Assembly: GCA_031291615.1 (NCBI GenBank) | Contig: JARLIS010000061.1 | Coordinates: 62,001 to 126,000, forward strand | Reading direction: 5' to 3' | DNA length: 64,000 bases | From: Parvibaculum sp. | GTDB taxonomy: Bacteria > Pseudomonadota > Alphaproteobacteria > Parvibaculales > Parvibaculaceae | Notes under the pieces: model-generated | Database searches by the model: none | Told to the model about the DNA's origin: nothing | The model's input: only the letters and a program-made list of their open reading frames with translations | Part shown: positions 53,396 to 64,000 of the stretch, one piece after another | How positions within the stretch are numbered: position 1 is the stretch's first letter | How the letters are laid out: each line of letters begins with the position of its first letter | Program-made: the position numbers and the translations under genes

Positions 53396-54277
53396 ATGCC
53401 TGAATTACCCGAAGTCGAAACTGTCCGCCGCGGCCTTGCGCCTGCGCTAGAGGGCCGACGTATCGCGCATGCCGAGGCGCGCAGGCCGAACCTGCGCTAC
53501 ATGCTGCCCGAACGCTTCGCCGAACGCCTGACCGGCCGCCGCGTCGAACGGCTCGACCGGCGGGCGAAATATATCCTCGCTTATCTCGAAGGCGAGGAAG
53601 TGCTCCTCATCCATCTGGGCATGTCGGGCCGGTTCACCATCCATGCAAAGGCGGCGGGCAAGGCAGGGAAGCCGGGCAATTTTCATCACGGGGCCCCTGA
53701 AGACGGCGCGGGAACGGGCGCGCATGACCATATCGTCTTCGACATGGAGGACGGCACCCGTATCGTTTATTCCGATCATCGCCGTTTCGGCTTCATGGAT
53801 CTGATCCCTGCCGCTTCGCTCGACGCGAACCCGCATCTCGCAAGCCTCGGTCCCGAACCGCTCGGAAACGGGTTTTCCGCAGCGATACTCGGCGAAAGGC
53901 TGAAGGATCGTCGCACACCGATCAAGGCGGCGCTTCTCGATCAGCGAACGGTGGCGGGTCTCGGCAATATATATGTCTGCGAGGCGCTCTTCCGGTCCGG
54001 CATTTCTCCCAACCGCGAAGCGCGGAGCATCGGGCCTGAACGCCGCGACCGCCTCGCCCGCGCCATCCGCGACGTGCTGACCGAAGCCATCGCCGCCGGC
54101 GGCTCGACCTTGCGCGACTACGCCCATACCGACGGCGAGCTCGGCTATTTCCAGCACTCTTTCTCCGTCTACGACCGCCTCGGCGCGCCCTGTTCAAAAC
54201 CCGGATGCGGCGGTACGGTGAAGCGGATGGTGCAGTCAGGCCGCTCGACATTTTATTGCTCGAGCTGCCAGCGCTAG
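53396..54277 (+). CDS. mutM: Formamidopyrimidine-DNA glycosylase
   Basis: MutM removes 8-oxoguanine and FaPy lesions. Processing exposes catalytic Pro2 and Glu3 (PELPEVETV); Lys58 lies in [14 protein letters not shown], and the C-terminal zinc finger C-x4-C-x16-C-x2-C is in [13 protein letters not shown] and FYCSSCQR. Length 293. Confidence 0.97.
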   Translation: MPELPEVETVRRGLAPALEGRRIAHAEARRPNLRYMLPERFAERLTGRRVERLDRRAKYILAYLEGEEVLLIHLGMSGRFTIHAKAAGKAGKPGNFHHGAPEDGAGTGAHDHIVFDMEDGTRIVYSDHRRFGFMDLIPAASLDANPHLASLGPEPLGNGFSAAILGERLKDRRTPIKAALLDQRTVAGLGNIYVCEALFRSGISPNREARSIGPERRDRLARAIRDVLTEAIAAGGSTLRDYAHTDGELGYFQHSFSVYDRLGAPCSKPGCGGTVKRMVQSGRSTFYCSSCQR

Positions 54278-54289
54278 AAGAAGAGACCG

Positions 54290-54718
54290 ATGAGCCGGGC
54301 GGACAAGGGTGGCAATGCAATGATCGCGCGAATTCTGGCTGTGATCCTGCTGTTCGGCGGCGCGAGCGTCGTGAATGCCGCAAGCCTTCACGCGGAAGAG
54401 AAGGCGGGCGGCTATCTCGACGCGGTGGAGGACATGCCCCTGATGGAGGGCCTGCACGAGACGGGCGAAGGCGGCATCGTCTTCGACAAACCGAACGGCC
54501 GCATCGTCCGCGCCATTGCCGCAGGCAATGTGACGCCGGCCGCCGTGCGCGCCTTTTATATCGAAACCTTGCCGCAGCTCGGCTGGAAGCGTCTCCAGAA
54601 GCTCGAACTGATCGCCGATCTGCTCGTCTTCCGCCGCGACACCGAGCGCCTCGAAATACAGACCGCGCCTGGAACGGATGGCAGGACCGAAGTGCGCTTT
54701 TCGATCGAGCCCGACTGA
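54290..54718 (+). CDS. Small secreted protein of unknown function
   Basis: I do not recognise a named family. The 142-residue product has a signal peptide (MIARILAVILLFGGASVVNA, either after a 10-residue extension or from an internal ATG at 54320) and a compact soluble domain: PLMEGLHETGEGGIVFDKPN, GNVTPAAVRAFYIETLPQLG, RDTERLEIQTAPG. It is 12 bases after mutM and ahead of the enoyl-CoA hydratase, probably in one transcript. Confidence 0.75.
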   Translation: MSRADKGGNAMIARILAVILLFGGASVVNAASLHAEEKAGGYLDAVEDMPLMEGLHETGEGGIVFDKPNGRIVRAIAAGNVTPAAVRAFYIETLPQLGWKRLQKLELIADLLVFRRDTERLEIQTAPGTDGRTEVRFSIEPD

Positions 54719-54775
54719 GCCTGCGGTCCTCGACGCAAGAATTAGAGAAAACCAAGACATCAGGGAGAACAATGC

Positions 54776-55552
54776 ATGGCCTACCAGAACATTCTGGTCG
54801 AGACGAAAGGCACCGTCGGCCTCGTCACGCTGAACCGGCCCGAGGCGCTCAATGCGCTCAACAAGGCGCTGATGGATGAGCTGACGCTCGCGCTCGACGC
54901 CTTCGAGGCCGATGACGCGATCCATGCCGTCGTGCTGACCGGCTCGCAAAAAGCATTCGCCGCAGGCGCCGACATCAAGGAGATGCAGCCCAAATCCTAC
55001 ATGGACGTCTATCGCGAGGATTTCATCACCGCGAACTGGGAGCGTGTGACGCGCTGCCGCAAGCCCGTCATCGCGGCGGTTGCGGGCTATGCCCTTGGCG
55101 GCGGCTGCGAACTCGCCATGATGTGCGACTTCATCATCTGTGGCGACAATGCGAAATTCGGCCAGCCCGAGATCAAGCTTGGCGTCATGCCGGGCGCTGG
55201 CGGCACGCAGCGGCTCACGCGCTTCGTCGGCAAGTCGAAGGCGATGGAAATGTGCCTGACCGGCCGCATGATGGACGCGGCCGAAGCCGAGCGCTCCGGC
55301 CTTGTCAGCCGCGTCGTGCCCGTAGCGGACCTTCTCGACGAGGCATTGAAGGTCGCCGGCCAGGTTGCGGCCATGTCGCTCCCCATCGCCATGATGACCA
55401 AGGAATCCGTCAATCGCGCCTACGAGACGACCCTGAACGAGGGCGTTCGCTTCGAACGCAGGCTCTTCCATTCGATGTTTGCGACCGACGACAAGAAGGA
55501 AGGCATGACCGCCTTTGTCGAGAAGCGCGAGCCGAAGTTCAAAAACCGCTGA
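54776..55552 (+). CDS. Enoyl-CoA hydratase
   Basis: This 258-residue crotonase-fold enzyme hydrates trans-2-enoyl-CoA in beta-oxidation. The oxyanion-hole loop [11 protein letters not shown] and the active-site region [20 protein letters not shown], with the two catalytic Glu positions (about Glu117 and Glu137 regions), are present. Short-chain (FadB-type or EchA8-like) specificity is likely. A long imperfect hairpin overlaps its stop codon. Confidence 0.92.
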   Translation: MAYQNILVETKGTVGLVTLNRPEALNALNKALMDELTLALDAFEADDAIHAVVLTGSQKAFAAGADIKEMQPKSYMDVYREDFITANWERVTRCRKPVIAAVAGYALGGGCELAMMCDFIICGDNAKFGQPEIKLGVMPGAGGTQRLTRFVGKSKAMEMCLTGRMMDAAEAERSGLVSRVVPVADLLDEALKVAGQVAAMSLPIAMMTKESVNRAYETTLNEGVRFERRLFHSMFATDDKKEGMTAFVEKREPKFKNR

Positions 55553-55587
55553 AAACCGCCGTTAATATCGGCGTTTTCCGCGGTTTT
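55542..55587. terminator. Long hairpin at the end of the enoyl-CoA hydratase gene
   Basis: AAAACCGC (55542-55549) pairs with GCGGTTTT (55580-55587), then GAAAA and CGCCG (55551-55561) with CGGCG and TTTTC (55569-55578), with one mismatch and one bulge, 18 pairs in all. The T run is within the right arm, so it may terminate in both directions. Confidence 0.6.
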
Positions 55588-55595
55588 CCGGCCAG

Positions 55596-55624
55596 TTGAC
55601 GCGGACCCCCCTCGCGTGTACAAA
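55596..55624 (+). promoter_or_regulatory. rpsT promoter
   Basis: TTGACG (55596-55601), a 17-base spacer and TACAAA (55619-55624), about 60 bases before the rpsT start. Confidence 0.6.
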
Positions 55625-55690
55625 CCCCGCTCTTAAAGGGACTTTCACGCCTTTTGCCCGAAAGTCCGCGCGAAACAAGGTCTTGAATCG

Positions 55691-55957
55691 ATGGCGAATA
55701 CACCGTCCGCAAAAAAGGCGATCCGCAAGATCGCGGCCCGTACCGAAGTGAACAAGGATCGGCGCTCGCGTATGCGCAGCTTTCTTCGCAAGGTCGAGGA
55801 AGCGATCGCCAGCGGCGACAAGGGAGCGGCCACCGCTGCCCTGAAGGCGGCCGAGCCCGAGATGATGCGTTCCGCGCAGAAGGGCGTCGTTCACAAGAAC
55901 ACCGCCTCGCGCAAGATCTCGCGTCTCTCGCAGCGCGTGAAGGCGATCGGCGCCTGA
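55691..55957 (+). CDS. rpsT: 30S ribosomal protein S20
   Basis: The 88-residue basic S20 protein has [20 protein letters not shown] and [18 protein letters not shown], standard landmarks. It sits next to dnaA in many alphaproteobacteria. Its own promoter and terminator are visible. Confidence 0.96.
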   Translation: MANTPSAKKAIRKIAARTEVNKDRRSRMRSFLRKVEEAIASGDKGAATAALKAAEPEMMRSAQKGVVHKNTASRKISRLSQRVKAIGA

Positions 55958-56018
55958 TCTTCTTCGCACGCGTTCGCGCCTTCGTGCGCGGCGCGGCGAA
56001 CTCTCCACGAAATGTTTG

Positions 56019-56051
56019 AAGCCCGTCGCGATTTTGCGTACGGGCTTTTTT
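56019..56051 (+). terminator. rpsT intrinsic terminator
   Basis: An 8-bp stem (AAGCCCGT at 56019-56026 with ACGGGCTT at 56040-56047), extended by CGC/GCG in the loop, followed by TTTTTT (56046-56051). Confidence 0.9.
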
Positions 56052-56536
56052 CATGCGCAAGATGATGCGTGCCATCTTTGCACAGACGCAAGCAGACGAT
56101 GCGATGCATCAATTGCAGGCGCGAAAGCAATTTGCGTCGCGACAGCGTGTGTGAAAATTTCCCCGCGCAACTCCGCGCGCTCTTTGCCGCATGCGCTTGT
56201 GTGCGCTGCGGCGCTTCGTATATTCCACTCGCACGTCGCGGAGTTTTTGGTGTCGCAACGTGTCGTCGAAGCGAAGAATTTTTGACAGCGGCGATTCTTA
56301 TGCTTGCCTCTCCGAGGGTCGGCGGGTATGTTAATAAATCTCGGAGGGGCCAACGAATACTGCAATTTTTCAATCAATACTGAGACGAATACAGTATTCG
56401 AGTGTGCCGTTCTGAGCGGCCAAAAGTATCCAGACAGTGACGCGTGACGGAGCGAGAAAATTCTTTTTGGGATTTTCTCGACGAGAAAACTGCGCCTCGC
56501 TGTGTTGAGTGTCGATATGCGGATTGAGACTTGGAG
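56052..56536. other. AT-enriched repeat-bearing spacer, candidate oriC
   Basis: There is no gene in these 485 bases. Three near-matches (one mismatch) to the DnaA box TTWTNCACA lie at 56076-56084, 56148-56156 and 56329-56337. AATACTG occurs at 56356-56362 and 56376-56382 and inverted at 56392-56398, inside the perfect palindrome CGAATAC-A-GTATTCG (56386-56400). CGAGAAAA occurs at 56453-56460 and 56482-56489, with its inverse TTTTCTCG between them at 56473-56480. The position before dnaA supports an origin, but no perfect DnaA box is present. Confidence 0.35.
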
Positions 56537-57028
56537 ATGTCGGGCGAGGATATGTCGGACAAGGCGGGTGAAAACGTGAAGCCTCAGATTCTTGGCGGAC
56601 GGCCGGGCGATTACGCCGGCGACGTATCTTCCGAAGAGGCCTGGCGGGTGCTGTCGGCAAATCCGGACGCCGTGCTCGTCGACGTGCGCACACGCGCCGA
56701 ATGGTCCTATGTCGGCCTCGCCGATCTGGGCGCCCTGGGTAAGGAAGCGCTGTTGGCCGAATGGCAGAGCTTCCCGACGATGAGCGTCAATGCCGCTTTC
56801 GTCGACGAAGTGGGTGCCGCGCTGGGGAGCGCGCGCAAGGATGCGCCTGTCTTCCTTCTGTGCCGGTCCGGCGTGCGCAGCCGTGCGGCAGCCATCGCCT
56901 TGACCAAGGCGGGTTTCTCGCAAGCCTATAACGTGGCGGGCGGTTTCGAGGGCGACCTCGACGAGACGCGGCACAGGGGACGCCGCAACGGTTGGAAGGC
57001 GTCCGGCCTTCCCTGGTTTCAGGGTTGA
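56537..57028 (+). CDS. Rhodanese-domain protein
   Basis: This protein of about 163 residues is a single rhodanese domain: [20 protein letters not shown], then the active-site loop [13 protein letters not shown] with the catalytic Cys, then [13 protein letters not shown]. Rhodaneses transfer sulfane sulfur; the acceptor is unknown. Starts at 56531 (TTG), 56537 (ATG) and 56552 (ATG) are all possible. It lies between rpsT and dnaA, an unusual but not unknown place. Confidence 0.88.
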   Translation: MSGEDMSDKAGENVKPQILGGRPGDYAGDVSSEEAWRVLSANPDAVLVDVRTRAEWSYVGLADLGALGKEALLAEWQSFPTMSVNAAFVDEVGAALGSARKDAPVFLLCRSGVRSRAAAIALTKAGFSQAYNVAGGFEGDLDETRHRGRRNGWKASGLPWFQG

Positions 57029-57167
57029 TGGAATAGACGGCGGGGCCGTCACGGGTGAAATCCGTGCCGGTTACGGGAAGGGTATGAGTGGGGCAGGCGC
57101 TTCAGGGCGCCGCTTCGGGGATCCCGGAAGATGGGGACCGGGATTTTTGGACCAAGGGGTAGAAGTC

Positions 57168-58736
57168 GTGAACGAAAACAAGATGGGTTCGGCTGCGAAA
57201 CCCGCTTTTCGCGCTGCGAGCGCCGCTCCGTCGGCGCCCGCCGACATGACGCTGCGCGAGCCCGCGCGTGAATTCTCTCTGGAAAGGGCGCCCGTGAACA
57301 ACGATCCGGTTCTGGCCGAACAGTGGCGCCGTGTAAGGGCGAGGCTTCATGCCGAGCTCGGCGAGGCGACGTTCGACAGCTGGTTCAAGCAGATCGAGCT
57401 GATCGGCAGCGGCGAGGGCAAGGTTCAGCTGGCCGCCCCCACGCGCTTTATCCGCAACTGGCTCGTCTCCCATTACGCCGACCGCCTCGCCACGCTCTGG
57501 CGCGAGGAGGATCAGGCTCTCCTCCGCGTCGAGGTTCAGGTGCAGACCCGCCCGGGCGCCGCGCCTGCGCCCGAGCGGGAAGTCCCGCGTTCCGCCGAAC
57601 CCGTCCGCCCCGTGGCGAAGACGCCCGCGCCGTCGAACCTTGCCGCCCGCGAACCCCTTTCCGGCAGCCTCGAGGATGCCGGCGTCGGCGCGCCGCTCGA
57701 TCCGCGCTTCACTTTCGATGCTTTTGTCGTCGGCAAGTCGAACGAGCTGGCCCATGCCGCCGCCCGCCGCGTCGCCGAGGCGACCGACGTGACCTTCAAT
57801 CCGCTCTTCCTTTATGGCGGCGTCGGCCTCGGCAAGACGCATCTCATGCATGCCATCGCCTGGGAGATCCGCCGCCGTCAGCCCGAGCGCAAGGTGCTCT
57901 ATCTCTCGGCCGAAAAATTCATGTACCAGTTCGTCCGTGCCCTTCGCTTCAAGGACACGATGGCCTTCAAGCAGCAGTTCCGCACCGTCGACGTGCTGAT
58001 GATCGACGACGTGCAGTTCATCTCGGGCAAGGAGTCGACGCAGGAAGAATTCTTCCACACTTTCAACGCGCTGATCGACCACAACCGCCAGGTCATCATC
58101 TCCGCCGACCGTTCGCCTTCCGATCTGGAAGGCATCGAGGAGCGCATCCGCTCGCGCCTCGGCTGGGGGCTCGCCGCAGACATCCATCCGACCGACTATG
58201 AATTGCGCCTCGGCATTCTTCAGGCCAAGGCCGAAGAGATGCTGGGCCGCAACGGTCCGATCGTCATGCCGGCAGGCGTGCTCGAATTTCTCGCCCATCG
58301 CATCGTCTCGAATGTGCGTGAGCTCGAAGGCGCGCTGAAGCGCGTCGTCGCCTATGCCTCGCTTGTCGGTCGCCCGATCACGCTCGAAATGAGCCAGGAC
58401 GTGCTGCGCGACCTGCTGCGCTGCAACGACCGCAAGGTGACGATCGAGGAAATTCAGCGCCGGGTCGCCGAATACTACAACGTCCGCCTCGCCGACATGC
58501 TGTCGGCGCGCCGCGCCCGCGCGGTCGCGCGCCCGCGTCAGGTGGCGATGTATCTGTCGAAGCAGCTCACCACGCGTTCGCTGCCCGAGATCGGCCGCAA
58601 GTTCGGCGGCCGCGACCACACCACCGTGATCCATGCGGTGCGCAAGATCGACGAACTTTGCCAGGCCGATCAGGGCATGGAGGAAGACGTCGACCTCCTG
58701 CGGCGGATGCTTGAGGGCGGCGGCGGCGCGAACTGA
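57168..58736 (+). CDS. dnaA: Chromosomal replication initiator DnaA
   Basis: DnaA binds the origin and opens it. Domain I is in [20 protein letters not shown]; the AAA+ core has Walker [15 protein letters not shown] and Walker [10 protein letters not shown]; the DNA-binding domain IV has the signature [15 protein letters not shown]. The start is uncertain: GTG at 57168 (522 residues, AAGGGG at 8 bases) or GTG at 57294 (480 residues, GGAAAGG at 6 bases). The 42 residues between them are Ala/Pro-rich and not part of domain I. Confidence 0.96.
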   Translation: MNENKMGSAAKPAFRAASAAPSAPADMTLREPAREFSLERAPVNNDPVLAEQWRRVRARLHAELGEATFDSWFKQIELIGSGEGKVQLAAPTRFIRNWLVSHYADRLATLWREEDQALLRVEVQVQTRPGAAPAPEREVPRSAEPVRPVAKTPAPSNLAAREPLSGSLEDAGVGAPLDPRFTFDAFVVGKSNELAHAAARRVAEATDVTFNPLFLYGGVGLGKTHLMHAIAWEIRRRQPERKVLYLSAEKFMYQFVRALRFKDTMAFKQQFRTVDVLMIDDVQFISGKESTQEEFFHTFNALIDHNRQVIISADRSPSDLEGIEERIRSRLGWGLAADIHPTDYELRLGILQAKAEEMLGRNGPIVMPAGVLEFLAHRIVSNVRELEGALKRVVAYASLVGRPITLEMSQDVLRDLLRCNDRKVTIEEIQRRVAEYYNVRLADMLSARRARAVARPRQVAMYLSKQLTTRSLPEIGRKFGGRDHTTVIHAVRKIDELCQADQGMEEDVDLLRRMLEGGGGAN

Positions 58737-59106
58737 CGGGCCGCCTTTTTCGCCGCCCGGCACGGCTTCCTAAACCCCTTCCGAATCAGGCCTTTATCCC
58801 CGACGGGGAACGGCCTCGGAAACGCTGAAAAACGTGCAACGCGCGGCCGATCTGCTATACTCCCACGACGATTTTCTGCGGAAATCCGGCGCGTGCCGGG
58901 ACGCTTCCGGATGAGGCCTTGATCGCCCCTGCCGGACCGTCTTCCGATCCCCAGTTTTGCGGGTTCGACGAGGAGCGGGCGCGGGCCAGTGCATTGGCGC
59001 GAAGCATCTGCCGCCCTCGCAGGGCAGGCCGGAACTGGCGGAATAGAGGGTTCATAGGGGTGGCCTGACGGAACGCAGCGCCCAAACGGGGGACTGAAGA
59101 GAGACC
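58737..59106 (+). other. dnaA-dnaN spacer
   Basis: These 370 bases contain no supported gene. A hairpin at 58788-58816 nests CCCC-GAC-GGGG within AGGCC/GGCCT without a T tract. TATACT at 58856-58861 may be a -10 for dnaN, with only a weak -35. The 5' part has no clear dnaA terminator. Confidence 0.5.
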
Positions 59107-60225
59107 ATGAAGATCACGATCGAACGGGGCGCGCTGCTCAAGTCTCTCAACCACGTGCAGTCGGTCGTCGAACGCCGCAACACGATCCCGATCCTCTCCA
59201 ACGTGCTGATCCGCGCGAAGGACGGCCAGTTGAGCCTGACCGCGACCGATCTGGACATCGAGGTCGTGGAAGCGATCGACGCCGACGTGGCGCAACCCGG
59301 CGGCACCACGGCGCCCGCCCACACGCTCTACGACATCGTCCGCAAGCTGCCCGAAGGGGCCCAGGTCGAGCTTTCGACCGGCGCCGACGAGGGCCGGCTT
59401 CAGCTCACCGCCGGCCGTTCGCGCTTCGCCCTTCAGGCGCTCCCGCAGGAAGACTTCCCGGCCATGGCGGCGGGCCAGCTTCCGCATCATTTCGAACTCC
59501 CGGCCGAGGCCATGCGCCGTCTTATCGACAAGACGCGCTTTGCCATCTCGACCGAAGAGACACGCTATTACCTGAACGGCATCTACCTCCACGCCGCCGA
59601 GAGCGGCAAGGTGAAGGCGCTGCGCGCGGTCGCGACCGACGGCCACCGTCTGGCCCAGGTCGATCACGACCTGCCGAAAGGCGCCGCTGGCATGCCGGGC
59701 GTCATCGTCCCGCGCAAGACCGTGCTCGAATTGCAGAAGCTGCTGGAAGGCGAGGCGGGTCCGATCTCGGTCGGCGTCTCCGAAACCAAGATCCGCTTCG
59801 AGTTCGGCGGCCTGGTGCTGACTTCGAAACTGATCGACGGCACCTTCCCCGATTACGGCCGCGTCATTCCGGCCGACAACGACAAGATCATGCAGGTCGA
59901 CGGCAAGCGCTTCGCCGAGGCCGTCGATCGCGTCTCGACTATCTCGACCGAAAAATCCCGCGCCGTGAAGCTCAATCTCGACGAAGGTAAGCTCACCCTT
60001 TCGGTGACGAACCCCGACAGCGGCAGCGCCACGGAAGAACTTTCGGTCTCCTACGCATTCTCGCCGATCGAAATCGGCTTCAATGCGCGTTATCTGCTCG
60101 ACATCACCGGCCAGCTCGACGGCGCGGAAGCAACCTTCGCGTTCGCCGATTCAGGTTCGCCGACACTCGTGCGCGACAGCGACGACGACAAGGCGATCTA
60201 CGTGCTGATGCCGATGCGCGTGTAA
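59107..60225 (+). CDS. dnaN: DNA polymerase III beta subunit (sliding clamp)
   Basis: The 372-residue clamp has the three-domain arrangement and landmarks SVVERRNTIPILSNVLI, ISTEETRYYLNGIYL, VATDGHRLAQ and the terminal YVLMPMRV. It tethers polymerase III and other DNA enzymes to DNA. ATG at 59107. Confidence 0.97.
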   Translation: MKITIERGALLKSLNHVQSVVERRNTIPILSNVLIRAKDGQLSLTATDLDIEVVEAIDADVAQPGGTTAPAHTLYDIVRKLPEGAQVELSTGADEGRLQLTAGRSRFALQALPQEDFPAMAAGQLPHHFELPAEAMRRLIDKTRFAISTEETRYYLNGIYLHAAESGKVKALRAVATDGHRLAQVDHDLPKGAAGMPGVIVPRKTVLELQKLLEGEAGPISVGVSETKIRFEFGGLVLTSKLIDGTFPDYGRVIPADNDKIMQVDGKRFAEAVDRVSTISTEKSRAVKLNLDEGKLTLSVTNPDSGSATEELSVSYAFSPIEIGFNARYLLDITGQLDGAEATFAFADSGSPTLVRDSDDDKAIYVLMPMRV

Positions 60226-60240
60226 GGAACGGCAAGTCAA

Positions 60241-61442
60241 TTGGCTCGAACGATGCTTGCGATCGGCGCGGAAACGGGCGCTTCGGCGGCAGCTGGGCGT
60301 GAGCACCCGCGTGCGAGCCTGTCGCGCCTGGTCGTCACCGATTTCCGCTCCTATACCCGCGCCGAATTGCTGCTCGACGGCCGCCCCGTCGTGCTGACGG
60401 GCGAAAACGGCGCCGGCAAGACCAACCTTCTGGAAGCCGTATCGCTGCTCTCGCCGGGCCGGGGCCTGCGCGGCGCTGCCTATGTCGAGATCGCGCGCGA
60501 AGGCGGCGCGGGCGGCTGGGCGGTGGCGGCGACGCTTGAAACGGGCGAGGGGCCCGTGCGCCTCGGCACCGGGCTCGAACCGGAAACGGAAGACCGCGCA
60601 AGCACGACCTCCCGCAGCCGCGCGGTGCGCATAGACGGCGCCCCGGCATCGGGCGCGGGCGCGCTTGCGCAGCATCTGCGCATCGTCTGGCTGACGCCCG
60701 CCATGGACCGGCTCTTTCTCGAAGGCGCTTCCGAGCGCCGCCGCTTTCTCGATCGCCTCGTCATGGGTTTCGATCCGGCGCATGGCACGCGCGTCAACGC
60801 CTATGAGCGCAGCCTGCGCGAGCGCAATCGCCTGCTCGCCGAAGAAAAGATGGACCCAAGCTGGCTCGGCGGCCTCGAAGAACAGATGGCCGCTCATGGC
60901 GTTGCTGTTGCGGCCGCCCGCGTCGATACGCTGGCAAGGCTTCGCGGCGCTATCGAGGCGGCAAGCGAAGCCCATTTTCCGCGCGCCGATCTCGCGCTCG
61001 AAGGCACGCTCGAAACGGCGCTCGCAACGGCGCCCGCCGTCGATGTCGAGGACGCCTTCCGCAAGCGGCTTGCCGCGGCGCGTGCGCGCGACGCCGCCGC
61101 CGGCCGCTCGCTCGAGGGCCCGCACCGCTCGGACCTTCTGGTGCGCCATGTGGCGAAGGACCGCGAGGCGCGTCTCTGCTCGACGGGCGAACAGAAGGCG
61201 CTGCTCATCGGCATCGTGCTTGCGAATGCCCGGCTTCTCTCGGCGCGCGGCCATCCGCCGCTTCTGCTCCTGGACGAGATCGCCGCCCACCTCGATGAAC
61301 AGCGCCGCGGCGCGCTCTTCGACGAAATCATCGGCCTGAACCTTCAGGCCTTCATGACAGGCACGGACCCTGCGCTTTTCGAAGCTATGGGCACCCGCGC
61401 CCAGACATTCCGCATCGCGCGCGGCGCGCTGCTGCAAATTGC

Positions 61443-61446
<4 letters not shown>
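60241..61446 (+). CDS. recF: DNA replication and repair protein RecF
   Basis: RecF is an SMC-like ATPase that loads RecA at gaps. The 401-residue protein has the Walker A motif GENGAGKTNLLEAVSLLSPG, the ABC signature region STGEQKALLIGI and Walker B PLLLLDEIAAHLD. The start is TTG at 60241 with AAGGAAC upstream. A proposed extension of about 20 residues precedes the usual RecF start. Its stop overlaps the ClpP-like gene by four bases. Confidence 0.96.

Positions 61447-64000
<2,554 letters not shown>

Noticed and set aside
56052..56536. Perfect DnaA boxes (TTATCCACA) in the rpsT-dnaA spacer
   Set aside because: None is present; only one-mismatch sites are, so the origin call is kept at low confidence.
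58788..58816. Hairpin after dnaA as an intrinsic terminator
   Set aside because: No T tract follows the stem; it may be a structural element only.

Overview
The window is high-GC chromosomal DNA (strong G/C preference at third codon positions) from an alphaproteobacterium. The evidence is an Irr-type Fur homologue, the fabA-fabB-fabI order, rpsT close to dnaA, a YlxR-L7Ae fusion between nusA and infB, and many TTG/GTG starts. Gene content and order suggest a Parvibaculum-like member of the Rhizobiales-related lineages; that placement is inference, not a database result. The window is almost entirely core genome. I see no prophage, insertion sequence, CRISPR array, rRNA or tRNA gene.

Layout. 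0-4.7 kb: end of glnD (PII uridylyltransferase), murJ, then a heme catalase gene on the minus strand with two Irr-type (ICE) boxes around its promoter. 4.9-12.2 kb: trpS, a DUF2333 membrane protein, a universal stress protein, a metallo-beta-lactamase-fold hydrolase, an SDR, a GST-like protein behind a perfect operator-like palindrome, an Nfu Fe-S carrier and a nitroreductase. Two structured intergenic repeat elements lie here. 12.2-23.5 kb: tsaB (apparently CTG-started)-rimI, fur-plsC-miaB-phoH-ybeY-corC-lnt, an XRE regulator, metK and trmB. 23.5-33.6 kb: the translation/transcription operon rimP-nusA-ylxR/L7Ae-infB-rbfA-truB-rpsO-pnp, with an attenuator-like rimP leader and a large hairpin in the pnp leader. 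33.7-37.3 kb: an RcnB-like secreted protein, then fabA-fabB-fabI-VOC (minus).

37.5-40.6 kb: irr, followed by an ICE-box-controlled cluster of rubrerythrin, a CCG-domain Fe-S oxidoreductase and DUF3501. With the catalase these form an apparent iron/peroxide regulon, which is the most interesting under-characterised unit here. 40.6-47.6 kb: SH3 protein, 2-hydroxyacid dehydrogenase, membrane acyltransferase, a MoeB-like E1 enzyme without its zinc cysteines, a TesB-like thioesterase, an SDR lacking the catalytic Tyr, a divergent HxlR regulator with its palindrome, and a bile-acid-symporter-family transporter. 47.6-53.3 kb (minus): ubiE-ubiB, coaBC-dut-rrf2-cysK. 53.4-64 kb: mutM, a small secreted protein, enoyl-CoA hydratase, rpsT, an AT-rich repeat-bearing spacer (candidate oriC), rhodanese, dnaA, dnaN, recF, a ClpP-like peptidase and gyrB (cut by the window end). 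The insertion of a complete ClpP-like peptidase between recF and gyrB is unusual.
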